Source: CBFFRJ01 sp963530515
GTDB taxonomy: Bacteria; Pseudomonadota; Gammaproteobacteria; Enterobacterales; Enterobacteriaceae
NCBI GenBank assembly: GCA_963530515.1
Contig: CAUSEC010000002.1
Span: 225,146-289,145 of the forward strand
Length of the DNA stretch: 64,000 nucleotides
Reading direction: 5' to 3'
Numbering within the stretch: the stretch's first letter is position 1; each line of letters starts with the position of its first letter. The notes under the pieces were generated by a model, which was not told the origin of the DNA, did no database searches, and was given only the letters and a program-made list of their open reading frames with translations. The position numbers were made by a program, and so were the translations under genes. This document shows positions 26,601-33,638 of this stretch, in pieces.

Positions 26601-29348
26601 CAGGTGGTCAATGCCGTGCTCAACCAGATTAACGATCCGAACGGCATGGCGTTTTCAGTCAATACCAGTCTGCTCGCCACGCCAGTGAGCATTGATGATG
26701 CGCAGATAGGCACGGGCAGCCATTATGGCGCGACCGGTACTCTGACCGGCTGGCTGGTGGCGATTCAAACCTTCCTGACGGCACGCGCCAGCGGAAACAG
26801 CAGCGCGCCCGTGCCGGTGATGCTGAGTTTCATACTCACGGCGACGGCAGATAAACAGGCGGTGAAAGCCGATGACCTGTTCCTGTTAACGCTCAGCCTG
26901 GTCATCACCCGCACGGGCGGCGTGGCTGAGGGCGATTATGCGGCGATGGCCGGTGTCATGGAGGTGTCGACACTCATCCCCGCTAAAACGTCAGTGGGGA
27001 CGTCCGCCTCTGGCAGCGGGGGGAGCCAGGATACGCTGCAAGGGTTTGCGCAGGATGTGGAAGCGGTGTTGTCTGAGCCGGGCTACCGGCTGACCGTTGC
27101 CACCGGTGCTGACCGCTATAATCCGGCGGTGGGCGCCTCGACCCTGTGGCTGATGCGCCAGCAGGTCAGCGGTTCCGGGGAGGGGATCGGTTTTGAGATT
27201 AACGATGCAGGCACACCGGAGATCTTTGCGCCGCAGCCGGTCTCTAATCAGTTGATTACCCGTGATGTGCAGGTGTATCCGTATCGACAACTCACGGATT
27301 TTGACCCGGCAACCAACAGTTTCACGACAACAGCACGGACGGACAGTTGTGCCGGAGTAGAGGTCGATGTCTGGCTCAACGCTTTCTTCAACACCTTCGA
27401 CACCTTGTTCTCACCGGAGCTTTCGTCGTCGATGCTGGTCATCGACGCCAGAGCCACCAACAAACCGGCCGGGGTGAGCAGTTTCCTGACATCACTCGCC
27501 AGCCAGAAAGAAATTCTGGCGACCGTCGCCTCGGGTCTGATGGCACCGGTGTATGCCTCTCAAACCAGCACGCGGCTTGATTCTGCCAGGGAAACGCTGC
27601 GCCAGAACCTGCTGGTTAAACTCTCTAACCTGTATACCGTGCGCGCGGCGATCTCCTTCGGCGCAACGGTGGTGGCAGATATTCCGCAGGGTACGGACGA
27701 ACAGGCACCACAGCTGTTTGGTAATCTGACGTGGAACACGGCCAATCCGACGCTGGAGAGCCTGGTCACCCTGACATCACCGAAAATGCCGCTGGTGAAG
27801 GGGGAGAATCAACCGGTGACCTTCCTGCTCGAATCGCCGGGGAACATCAAGCTCAACGGTGTCGTGCTGCAAGAGGTCACACTGGATCTCTCTTATACGG
27901 GGGCTGCCATTGAGCATCAGATAGCGAAGATTGCCGGTATTGAAGGCTATATGGCTTCCAGTTGGCTGTCTCCGGTGACGGCGGATGCGGACGCATTGCT
28001 GACCGGCAATCTGGGCAGCTTCAGCGTGCCCTTGATTTTGCGGGCGTTCCCCTCCACGCCACGCATGAACACCCAGACAGGTGTGCAGACGAACAAGGTG
28101 ACGACCGATCTCAATCAGCTTACGCAATGGACCTACAGCTATACCTACAGTCTGGATTTCCACTACGAACAGGACAGGGTTTACAACGAGGTGCTGTTCA
28201 ATATCCACGACAGCAGTCGCAACATGCTGGCGGGGTATCTGGATGCATTCCAGGGGCTGGCGCAGTTTGTCACCAGCCAGGATGCGATAACCCGGCTGGT
28301 CAGTGAGACGGTCCCGCAGGTCAACGCACAAACCGGCGATCAGAACACCATCAACAATGCGTCACTGGCGCTCGGTGCCTTCCTGAAAATGGCGACGGAT
28401 ATTGCCACTCAGGCCAGCAATGCCGGTGGCCTGAGAATGCAACCGCAGTGGGGAGGGTTGTTACTGGGTGAAGCCTGCCGGTTCTGGATCTCTGAAGGCA
28501 CGCAGAAGCTGGACACCGGCGGTGCGGACACGGATGTGTGGGTGGTGGCGCTGAACTTTAGCGACGGCGCCCCCGACGGCCTGACCGGTGACCCGCTGGT
28601 AGACATCGCGGGGTATACCGCCACAGCGCTGCCTGTTGCCCGTGCACAGGAATCAGTCACGTATGCCTATTACTATCTGGACAGCAACGGGCAGCCGCTG
28701 CAGGCGGAACAGGCGCAGAGCATCGCGCCGCGTACCGTGGTGTTGCCGGGAATGCAAATTCTGCTACGCCAGGATGCAATTTCCACCGTGCATCTGACGC
28801 GTAACGAGGATATCGGCGGGGCGATTAATTCTCCGTTCGTGTTTACCACCCCTAATGTGTCATTCGGTAATCCGCTGCATCCGACCATCCGTTCTCAGCA
28901 GGCGCTTAATATTGCCACCCTGGGGACCGGAGGCAGTCAGCCCGTCACCCGATCGCTGGATGCACATCTGACGGCGTTGTTCAGCGCTCTGTTTACACAA
29001 AGCATCAGCGCTGACAGCACCCTTCAGATTGACGCGACCTATTTCTACACCCTGGGGGATGCGCTCACCGGGATGCCGGTACCGCTGCCGGTACTGGTGA
29101 TGCCGCCTATGACGATTAATGTGGACGGTAGCGACCCGTCAGTGACCTCACTGTCACAAATGGTGGCGCAACTGAGCAAGGCAATCACTGACTGGGCGCA
29201 GGCTTACCTGCCGTCAGCACGCGACGCGCAGCTGGTCTTCGACGTCACGATCATGGCGAATCTGACGGAAAATCCGATGCCTTTACTGGATCTCTCCGGT
29301 TTTGAACTGCCGGTGACTTACATTTCGCCACCTTTAGCATCTAATTAG
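17601..29348 (+). CDS. Giant 3915-residue protein with LysM-like segments
   Basis: One uninterrupted frame of 3915 residues. I choose the ATG at 17601: it overlaps the preceding stop (17606-17608) and follows AAAGAGAG. The frame is open further upstream, but only inside the previous gene. No signal peptide or obvious membrane helix. Residues about 55-450 resemble a GT-B glycosyltransferase: a glycine-rich YRSSGFGNQANT near 60 and a late LPSVFEGQGTANLALNLGKP near 429, reminiscent of sugar-nucleotide sites. Residues about 620-1700 are long amphipathic beta strands. LysM-like pieces (GDxLxxxA... LxAGxxL) occur near 2060-2150 and 2625-2770, suggesting glycan or peptidoglycan binding. The remainder is unassigned. 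Cys is rare. The reading frame is intact over 11.7 kb, so it is under selection. Function unknown; domain calls are by eye. Confidence 0.85.
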   Translation: MTKNSGFVTPSRKLRRGGGNWDLASLIKAFSSSAEETNTGLTQDGLTRLGQLLTGVKLRYFVYRSSGFGNQANTVNLMKRMIALGFTNDIELIYDTTNGKEVIDKLAVLLPGLNPDNPQPYDLNGVTVTFFRYKESNSGKKVNRSVTGLVGQVPLCINGGAEMDSITDTNIASVLLSDYYLQLQPYMWEIVNTSDNPVSLILAKDTSTVVDLAAQESLQRRVFSTRAFGMPAPAVPNWEQLLSIPRVNVASINRARALVNAVNKDQVLSFPVYGLYDGTMIRKPVNGDACDMAFELIAASALAQNSGKPFNKPIVVGLLNSLLTTTFERLKNYFPKNGEEVKAEDFQEMDQDERIAYFIRHWCVANRLLQPDTVHNQPGNIYICPGITDSDLTALLTRLSTEGKGGVVVVNLPGLPQDLFNYLYQIASLPSVFEGQGTANLALNLGKPFFKLAKVNVNPYPSDLGNAAIGQVTGDGQPSMASVLSEQLYNATYDLIQIGTYQFKKGFSGKMPPQLLADLLVRQAKDYNSNGPFRQYFDGLPRFYAAAANDKLLQALVFLVTTYQLGAPQSPHRLQLLAATQENDTPLEQLYTQIENAISGGVLALIPTVIPDGPFADFITAIINGTDFTLGSATSPVQVTFPASHDNITVTGQTDDFLGAPLKATVVFTQNEDGKAIDIAFELVVGEVNLGGVEWFTLKSLTISATIPGTDERITGTVATEIDVGKQPLTFNMDFPTSGEGKIVIDGDFTASPPSLNDLFSLLGGMNFLNTLPSAINGAGNITLQNLKFGYDYETSSIQTFELALLNNQPWQLLPKLTLQNLAFNMVLLEPTGSRTYSWLAKTSVMIGPQNGDPQDYGSIDVGVNYPKLTVSASMADESKPIALGDLVTFFLPANYTINLDANLGNLDMTLTPGEKGAETVYSLSAGIALDNWNLSLGVATFSLTNLFIDIEGTGLSEVTGTLAATTVLFSEQPDIAVTLNLTAIYSGNGAWSFAGVQGDSAIQVKQIIQTYLGSNWWLDSMPNLDISELAFKVESPESGEGEDEKKATSYMVGGTITVWKTPLGNSFKTIITGKFGTDSTGEKALSHARHLLGTAEVPVLNGRGEIVPMQPKETLPAANAQADNSDQSYGSVSAQILWNNINLTVFYNYAPSYNAFGFSWGPLSAKIDSQTNIATLEFTESTSLGSMVETFISWLTGSKFGLGAPWNVLNDITLSNFSIIWNFKTNSVKFHVDVGPIDLIFAKVTGFTIEYVPKGQVVDGKKSGVHVALDGNFIWQDSNALEWNAADPASTPAPPGGGNKYLDLRLLAAGQHVKVAGLQNIKSVQEAIALLAELPVPDGSTVPSIGFDAGNNWLFATDFGILKIEDGSKDTDGAGTQLITAKDEAGYVFTLQVVFTDPTLYALRIALEGEAAKVFAGLDFQIIYRKISEGLGVFQAEITLPTLMRRIDVGAYTLTLPTFGVEIYTSGDFKFDIGFPWNEDFSRSFSVEAIIPPGIPALGSGGFYFGKLPAVVVSQLPLATNGFFNPNLVFGFGAQLGLGKSLDLGILKAGFSLTIFGIIEGILAKWNPYDGSSTGNSDKLALQGDYYFWLQGTFGIIGHLYGSIDFVIIKASVDINLKLYAQITLASYSPIPITVSVQVSVSASASINLGLFKISVSFSFSTHIRESFTLGYLQNPKNAPWKVAAQNDAGRLLSMKSGQHRLRAFAHTPLVTAPNWNQLLAGSSSTLTAWLGYGLSVAGDDAFGGSRPDLSKQFPCYVASFFLEAPGSATQGNTNLLRAAGQSPDTSFELLAKMVARWAVAALQTTAMTPGEIDTLIVTDEMLAGLIDYLSDGENEPMPLTTADVDTFMTNQFVINVSLPDSEGTAEAAYFPMASGLNIAMPSYNGSPDINYTFGDYNSVSSDFVTWLRDYFNQLAVQVQQESGQQNARASLLYQNAPVSVASFIFSDYFVLIMRQMLQAMRDGLKDFNYPISAGDTPNGVVNWANTTGNLAAAGVPLSLFDLFKGNETHPLSVGKRLQLPFVGWTTTGSESFTAIAGEGRFAGAFTATQLATNNADTAGILQAGAKITYHATAYTLSGDQTLNALAQSLAGGITLAELLANSDILTLDNVLQAGALLTVPPFLYTTVQGDTLQNVSVNNGITVQDLAGLDRDVQTNPVGTANGDIADLFMAVDTNQNPLYLDLVELPQFRVAELLGEAQRVNAINHLSGMASRYYFHGLRLPTAKITPNKEGMWVNKNPQTGALSLPDYAGLFALTGQQLPLATLPVTPLSITLSKAAPVSWLNFAGGASELTFTIVPPSGNDTDGDMNYQRIAALYGYATSTILPAGPASVAAKARVDDEPATYPLSNGTLWQSSAQVSFPQGGSRSGDQPRLWPLPASMVSLSGTGTLDQSSRLGLSSPNFALQSVRMNAATGKAEETQIERLGWASAIEFTVKKLAPNAKAGAAYQTTYEISGASAADAIILERIVQYVQADSDFATLAIGYQSASSSAGAMLVADVGDSVTFGISQTNLSTVTLPPGMLAAALREEEDASGTHILNKPTELVRLLWEASITRAGGFFLYYFDTASGAGLPDVAFNDKGEATLTLMVLYQNQPRLQPYMNAVATGDPMDTANSTLVAKTLSQEISHSVQAGDSLASVAAQYYSNLVSVVDNTLASAGDIALTPGATLSLYNGVYRVPVNGGAPGGKLADIATWFAMDAQAIRASNPRVPDADWNGSLPAGTAIRLPAVSRTVGTSPGGNSLGAIAAFYGTSVVVLAGHNASSGQLLQAGQTLSLMSGPLSQYGAQMPGVQPVLATRAGLPVVPDDPKNADFAVDFLLNDYTLLAWQVEENADFNASNIALPLGQQADDSSTGEGKLRFVRSLTQDDTLLYKTSVPYIQFATDNDAPDNPYSANGRLLQIGYSWNDLYGNRIVSTLDDVTTPAGADNNAPALTGYTDKLLTTAQWPSISTHWTVADTTPVSGQFALTLTSAFDPSAFNPSPQDVAQAWISRANSSLQVVNAVLNQINDPNGMAFSVNTSLLATPVSIDDAQIGTGSHYGATGTLTGWLVAIQTFLTARASGNSSAPVPVMLSFILTATADKQAVKADDLFLLTLSLVITRTGGVAEGDYAAMAGVMEVSTLIPAKTSVGTSASGSGGSQDTLQGFAQDVEAVLSEPGYRLTVATGADRYNPAVGASTLWLMRQQVSGSGEGIGFEINDAGTPEIFAPQPVSNQLITRDVQVYPYRQLTDFDPATNSFTTTARTDSCAGVEVDVWLNAFFNTFDTLFSPELSSSMLVIDARATNKPAGVSSFLTSLASQKEILATVASGLMAPVYASQTSTRLDSARETLRQNLLVKLSNLYTVRAAISFGATVVADIPQGTDEQAPQLFGNLTWNTANPTLESLVTLTSPKMPLVKGENQPVTFLLESPGNIKLNGVVLQEVTLDLSYTGAAIEHQIAKIAGIEGYMASSWLSPVTADADALLTGNLGSFSVPLILRAFPSTPRMNTQTGVQTNKVTTDLNQLTQWTYSYTYSLDFHYEQDRVYNEVLFNIHDSSRNMLAGYLDAFQGLAQFVTSQDAITRLVSETVPQVNAQTGDQNTINNASLALGAFLKMATDIATQASNAGGLRMQPQWGGLLLGEACRFWISEGTQKLDTGGADTDVWVVALNFSDGAPDGLTGDPLVDIAGYTATALPVARAQESVTYAYYYLDSNGQPLQAEQAQSIAPRTVVLPGMQILLRQDAISTVHLTRNEDIGGAINSPFVFTTPNVSFGNPLHPTIRSQQALNIATLGTGGSQPVTRSLDAHLTALFSALFTQSISADSTLQIDATYFYTLGDALTGMPVPLPVLVMPPMTINVDGSDPSVTSLSQMVAQLSKAITDWAQAYLPSARDAQLVFDVTIMANLTENPMPLLDLSGFELPVTYISPPLASN

Positions 29349-29425
29349 TAACTCATTGATTAGGTTTAAAAATAACGTTGTGTTGTTGGTGCTGTTGAAG
29401 TCGTTGTTTTACTGTCAGACCCTGC

Positions 29426-29448
29426 CTCCGTGGATAACGGAGCCTTTT
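29426..29448 (+). terminator. Weak hairpin before the small peptide gene
   Basis: CTCCGT and ACGGAG form a 6-bp stem around GGATA, followed by CC and four T residues. It lies between the giant gene and the 66-residue gene and may act as a partial terminator or 3' end stabiliser. The U tract is short. Confidence 0.35.
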
Positions 29449-29471
29449 AAAACAAACCCATGAGGTGTTTT

Positions 29472-29672
29472 ATGAATGCATTAAAACTGACCCATCGCAA
29501 AAGTAAAATCAGCACACTGTTCCCTCAATTACAGCCGCTGACGGATGTCATGGAGGATTTTGAAACCGAGCTTCATCGCGAACGTCTGCTGATTGGCGCG
29601 ACAGAAGTATTTGGCGAAGTGATGTCGAAAAAGACGTCAAACACCGCTGACGCTCAGCAAAAACGCAGTTAA
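29472..29672 (+). CDS. 66-residue peptide, candidate substrate of the adjacent ligase
   Basis: A short gene starting at the ATG at 29472, which has GAGGTG five bases upstream; an in-frame ATG at 29460 has no binding site. The product begins with a basic segment (ALKLTHRKSK), has a middle helix rich in Glu and Leu (VMEDFETELHRERLL) and ends in a polar, Ser/Lys/Gln-rich tail. It has no hydrophobic signal and matches no family that I recognise. It lies 33 bases upstream of an asparagine-synthetase-like gene on the same strand. Small gene plus ligase is the layout of many ribosomally made, modified peptides, so a precursor role is a reasonable inference; it could also be a small adaptor or regulator. 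Confidence 0.65.
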   Translation: MNALKLTHRKSKISTLFPQLQPLTDVMEDFETELHRERLLIGATEVFGEVMSKKTSNTADAQQKRS

Positions 29673-29705
29673 CCATCGGTTGTTAAATGAGGGCGGGAGA
29701 AAGGT

Positions 29706-31313
29706 ATGTTCAAACTGCATCTTGATTGTCAGCAATCTACGATGAACTGGCAGATTGAAGGTCATGCTTTAGTCAGTCAAAACGGTGTGTTCACGCCTTT
29801 CGCCCACCCTATGGTTGAAGTCAGGGCAGTGCTGGTTCCGCCCGGGCGCTTAGGTATTTTTATTTTTGAACGACCTTATTCTGAACCCATACCCGACATT
29901 CAACTGGAGTATGCGAACAGTCATGAGGAGATTGAAGCATTAAAAGACGCCGCGCAAAACTGGCCATTACACTGGTATTTTCTCGATATCTCCGCCGCAG
30001 GGGTCTTTATCGATGCCAGCCCGCTTGCCAGTGTACCGGTATTCTTTACGGACAGTGCCCGGCGGCTCGATGTCAGCTGGGATCCGCTGGACTTATATCC
30101 GTTCATTGCCCCGGTACTTCATGACCGACGGGCGATGCTGTATCTCAGCCACTTCGACCAGCCTTATGGCACCGACACGTTGCTGTTGCAGCTCAAAAAA
30201 CTCTGCGCCGGTCATGGTGTGCTGTGGCAACAACAGTCAGGCTGGCACGTTTATCATCAGCCAGCCCGCACACTTACCTATCCTAAGGTCCTCAAAAACG
30301 ATGCTGACCCTTGCGAGTCATTCGGCCTGCTGCTGGGTGGGGCGTTAAAACGTCTGCTGCCTGACACCCAGGTGGCGGTGGCCTCCGGGTTCAGCGGCGG
30401 CCTGGACTCCAGCGTTGTCACCGCCATTGCGGCGCAACATTCCCTGAACGTGCGCACTTACGGGCTGCTGATGCCTGACGAGGGTCGGGAGGGGCAGGAG
30501 CAAAGACGTAACGCGTTGATTGCCCAGTACGGTTTACAAGACCGCACCATCGATGTCACCGTCAATCCGCCTGAAGGCAGCTACGGCCATCATTCACATC
30601 AACCGATGGTGCCCTGGGAAGAGCTGCATTACGCCCATTTTGATGACATGTACCAACAGGCGGCACGGGACCATTGCCGGGTTTTTCTGAGCGGCTTTGG
30701 TGGCGATGAGTTGCTCAGTGCATATTGGGACGAAATGGACAATAAAGCGGACGCCATCAATGCCCTGACTCAGTTCAGGGCGTTGCCGGATTTCCTCGGG
30801 GGGCACGTAGACGCCAACCAGCGTGACCATCTGGATAAACTGATGGCCACTCCCGCCATTTATGCACAAAGCAGTGTGGTTGAAGCCATCAGCGGTGTTG
30901 CCGCCCAGTGCCTGCGCAACGGACTCTGGCCGGTGCATCTGCTCGCCACGCCCGAAGTGGTGCAATACTGCCATAGCCTGCCGCATGAATGGCGAACTGA
31001 ACGGGCGTTAATGCGAAAAGCACTCTCGCGCTGGGGTGTCGATAATCGAATCGCATACCCGCGTAGCACCGAGAATTTCACTGCCCTCTCAAGTGACGCG
31101 TTAATCCACTGCCAGCAGGCCCAGGCGCATTTCCCGCTCGTTAAGCTTGACGCGCTGGGGTGGGTGGATACACGCAAAATGACTGAGGCGTATCAGCGCT
31201 GGCTAAAAGGCAAAGGTAAAGGAATATTGGATATCCATTTTATTGCTGCGGTGGTGCTGGAGTCGACGCTCGACAGTGTCATGCAGGCGCAGCAGCCGGG
31301 ACAGGAGGATTAA
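29706..31313 (+). CDS. Asparagine-synthetase-like ATP-dependent ligase without glutaminase Cys
   Basis: A 535-residue protein with the ATP-pyrophosphatase loop SGGLDSS at residues 230-236 and the later LSGFGGDELLSAYW motif typical of AsnB-type enzymes. The N-terminal half keeps an Ntn-like layout (YFLDISAAGVFIDASPLA, DLYPF...LYL), but the protein starts Met-Phe-Lys rather than Met-Cys, so the glutamine-hydrolysing nucleophile is missing. This pattern is known in beta-lactam synthetase and in lasso-peptide cyclases (McjC type), where the enzyme adenylates a carboxylate and an internal amine attacks. The partner is probably the 66-residue peptide. No lasso-type leader peptidase or ABC exporter is adjacent. 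AGAAAGG precedes the ATG. Confidence 0.85.
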   Translation: MFKLHLDCQQSTMNWQIEGHALVSQNGVFTPFAHPMVEVRAVLVPPGRLGIFIFERPYSEPIPDIQLEYANSHEEIEALKDAAQNWPLHWYFLDISAAGVFIDASPLASVPVFFTDSARRLDVSWDPLDLYPFIAPVLHDRRAMLYLSHFDQPYGTDTLLLQLKKLCAGHGVLWQQQSGWHVYHQPARTLTYPKVLKNDADPCESFGLLLGGALKRLLPDTQVAVASGFSGGLDSSVVTAIAAQHSLNVRTYGLLMPDEGREGQEQRRNALIAQYGLQDRTIDVTVNPPEGSYGHHSHQPMVPWEELHYAHFDDMYQQAARDHCRVFLSGFGGDELLSAYWDEMDNKADAINALTQFRALPDFLGGHVDANQRDHLDKLMATPAIYAQSSVVEAISGVAAQCLRNGLWPVHLLATPEVVQYCHSLPHEWRTERALMRKALSRWGVDNRIAYPRSTENFTALSSDALIHCQQAQAHFPLVKLDALGWVDTRKMTEAYQRWLKGKGKGILDIHFIAAVVLESTLDSVMQAQQPGQED

Positions 31314-31361
31314 TGGCCTGCACATGCCCCGCGTGCGGGCTGAAAAAATCCACGCTGCCTG

Positions 31362-31490
31362 TTAATTAAAAGAGGCGTCGTTCAGTGCCATATTTAGTTT
31401 ATCAACGACAACCCGAATCTTTGGCGAGAGGTTGCGTGAAACGGGCCAGAGCGCGGAAACCGGGGAGTCAGATTCAGGCTTCGAAATGAA
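31362..31490 (-). pseudogene. Remnant of a LysR-family regulator, C-terminus only
   Basis: On the minus strand a frame of about 42 codons reads KPESDSPVSALWPVSRNLSP and continues IRVVVDKLNMALNDASFN to a TAA at 31364-31362. This is the typical end of a LysR regulator (a Pro-x-x-Ala-hydrophobic-Trp/Tyr-Pro run, SPKIR, then the last helix). Nothing upstream continues the gene; the frame runs straight into a terminator hairpin and ychF. It is a deletion scar left where accessory DNA meets the core block. Confidence 0.75.
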
Positions 31491-31517
31491 AAAATCCACG
31501 CAGTTGCGTGGATTTTT
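31491..31517. terminator. Bidirectional terminator downstream of ychF
   Basis: An 11-bp stem (AAAATCCACGC with GCGTGGATTTT) around an AGTT loop, with A and T runs on both sides so that it works in both directions. It ends the pth-ychF transcript on the minus strand, 42 bases after the ychF stop, and stops incoming transcription from the left cluster. Confidence 0.85.
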
Positions 31518-31558
31518 GTAGCCTGCACGAGGTTTGCTGAAACCTCATAAGACGATAT

Positions 31559-32653
31559 TCAGACGTTGAACAGGAAGTTCATCACGTCGCCATCTTTAAC
31601 GATGTACTCTTTACCTTCTGCACGCATTTTTCCGGCTTCCTTCGCGCCTTGCTCACCTTTGAAGGTGATGAAGTCTTCATAGGCGATGGTTTGCGCGCGG
31701 ATAAAGCCTTTTTCGAAGTCGGTGTGGATTTTACCGGCAGCCTGCGGAGCCGTTGCACCCACCGGGATGGTCCAGGCACGGACTTCTTTCACGCCGGCGG
31801 TGAAGTAAGTTTGCAGGTTCAGCAGCTCATAACCGGCGCGAATCACACGGTTCAGGCCCGGTTCTTCGATACCCAGTTCGGCCATGAATTCTTCACGGTC
31901 GGCGTCGTCCAGCTCAGCGATGTCAGACTCAACGGCAGCACACACGGCAACCACGACGGAGCCTTCGGCTTCGGCGATTTCACGCACTTTGTCGAGGTAC
32001 GGGTTGTTCTCAAAACCGTCTTCGTTGACGTTGGCGATGTACATGGTTGGCTTCAGGGTCAGGAAGCTCAGGTATTTAATCGCGGCTTTGTCTTCTTCCG
32101 TCAGGTTTTTCAGCGCACGCAGCATGCCTGCGTTTTCGAGCTGCGGCAGACATTTCTCCAGTGCAGCTTGCTCGGCTTTCGCGTCTTTATCGCCGCCTTT
32201 GGCTTTTTTCTGCACGCGGTGCAGGGCGCGCTCACAGGTGTCGAGATCGGACAGCGCCAGCTCAGTGTTGATAACTTCGATGTCATCAGCCGGGTCGACT
32301 TTGTTATTCACGTGGATGATGTTGTCGTTTTCAAAGCAGCGCACCACGTGACCAATGGCTTCGGTTTCACGGATGTTGGTCAGGAACTGGTTACCCAGAC
32401 CTTCACCTTTGGAGGCACCTTTTACCAGACCGGCGATATCGACGAATTCCATCGTGGTCGGCAGAATACGCTGCGGTTTAACGATTTCAGCCAGTTTGTC
32501 CAGACGCGGATCGGGCATCGGTACGACACCGGTGTTCGGCTCAATGGTACAGAACGGGAAGTTAGCCGCTTCGATACCGGCTTTGGTGAGCGCGTTGAAC
32601 AGGGTGGATTTACCTACGTTGGGCAGGCCAACGATACCGCATTTGAATCCCAT
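31559..32653 (-). CDS. ychF: Redox-regulated Obg-family ATPase YchF
   Basis: A 364-residue Obg-like protein, nearly identical to E. coli YchF. The P-loop is GLPNVGKST (residues 8-16), the G3 region reads DIAGLVKGAS, and the G4 motif is NVNE rather than NKxD, which explains the preference for ATP over GTP. A coiled-coil insertion (about 130-200) and a C-terminal TGS domain follow. It binds ribosomes and is implicated in oxidative-stress control. It follows pth by 125 bases on the same strand, as in E. coli. Confidence 0.97.
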   Translation of the reverse strand: MGFKCGIVGLPNVGKSTLFNALTKAGIEAANFPFCTIEPNTGVVPMPDPRLDKLAEIVKPQRILPTTMEFVDIAGLVKGASKGEGLGNQFLTNIRETEAIGHVVRCFENDNIIHVNNKVDPADDIEVINTELALSDLDTCERALHRVQKKAKGGDKDAKAEQAALEKCLPQLENAGMLRALKNLTEEDKAAIKYLSFLTLKPTMYIANVNEDGFENNPYLDKVREIAEAEGSVVVAVCAAVESDIAELDDADREEFMAELGIEEPGLNRVIRAGYELLNLQTYFTAGVKEVRAWTIPVGATAPQAAGKIHTDFEKGFIRAQTIAYEDFITFKGEQGAKEAGKMRAEGKEYIVKDGDVMNFLFNV

Positions 32654-32778
32654 GATGTGATTACCTTAAGTTCTGAATAATCAACCTGTTATGTGAAACA
32701 GATTGCATAAAAGTTGATAACTTTGCCTATTATACACGTAACCGTTGTATCGCGCGGCAAAAATGCCACGCGGCGGGG

Positions 32779-33363
32779 TTATTGTGCCTTGAAGGCGTGC
32801 AGGCGATTGGTCGCTTTGGTCAGGCCGTCTTTCAGCCACAACTCGGTACAGCGCACCGCTTCGTCTACTGCGTCGTCGATCAGTTTCTGCTCGGATACCG
32901 GCGGTTTGCCTAAGACAAAACCGACAACTTTGTTTTTATCGCCCGGATGACCGATTCCTATGCGCAAACGGTGAAAATTGGGGTTATTCCCCAGTTTGCT
33001 GATGATGTCTTTTAACCCGTTGTGACCGCCATGACCGCCGCCGAGTTTAAATTTTGCCACTCCTGGGGGGAGATCCAGCTCATCGTGAGCGACCAGGATT
33101 TCATCCGGGTTAATGCGATAAAAGGTCGCCATCGCGGCAACGGATTTGCCGCTGAGGTTCATGAATGTGGTCGGGACCAGCAGTCGGACGTCTTCGCCCG
33201 CGAGGTTAATCCGGGAAGAGTAGCCATAAAATTTCGGCTCTTCGCGCAAGGGGGCGCGGAAACGTTCTGCCAGTAAATCGACATACCAGGCGCCTGCGTT
33301 GTGGCGGGTTGCCGCGTATTCTGCCCCCGGGTTTGCCAGCCCGACAATCAGTTTAATCGTCAC
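32779..33363 (-). CDS. pth: Peptidyl-tRNA hydrolase
   Basis: A 194-residue Pth enzyme that frees tRNA from peptidyl-tRNA dropped by ribosomes. The catalytic set is visible: Asn in GLANPG, His in TRHNAG, Asn in TFMNLSG, Asp in AHDELDLPPG and Asn in GGHNGLKD. It is the upstream gene of ychF on the minus strand and diverges from ychH. It is essential in E. coli. Confidence 0.98.
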   Translation of the reverse strand: MTIKLIVGLANPGAEYAATRHNAGAWYVDLLAERFRAPLREEPKFYGYSSRINLAGEDVRLLVPTTFMNLSGKSVAAMATFYRINPDEILVAHDELDLPPGVAKFKLGGGHGGHNGLKDIISKLGNNPNFHRLRIGIGHPGDKNKVVGFVLGKPPVSEQKLIDDAVDEAVRCTELWLKDGLTKATNRLHAFKAQ

Positions 33364-33638
33364 TATTTATTCCTGACCAGGTCATTATCTGGCGCGTAGT
33401 TTACGTCGTGCGCCGTCTGAAAACAAAGTTCTCAAGGCGATACGGGGCAAGTGATAATAATTGCTCACATGAACCATTAGAATTACATGCAGTTCATGGA
33501 CTTATTTGTAAACTTTTGTTGCCTCAATATGAGTAATTGTGATCCTAACCGCAATCAGTAAAAGCACGACTGTCTATACTTTATCCAACATTTGATTGGG
33601 GTTATTCCCGTTCAACCCATCGTTCCGGAGGTGACACT

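Noticed and set aside
29472..31313. Canonical lasso-peptide cluster
   Set aside because: No leader peptidase, recognition element or ABC exporter is adjacent, and the precursor lacks Thr at -2. Kept only as a broader modified-peptide idea.
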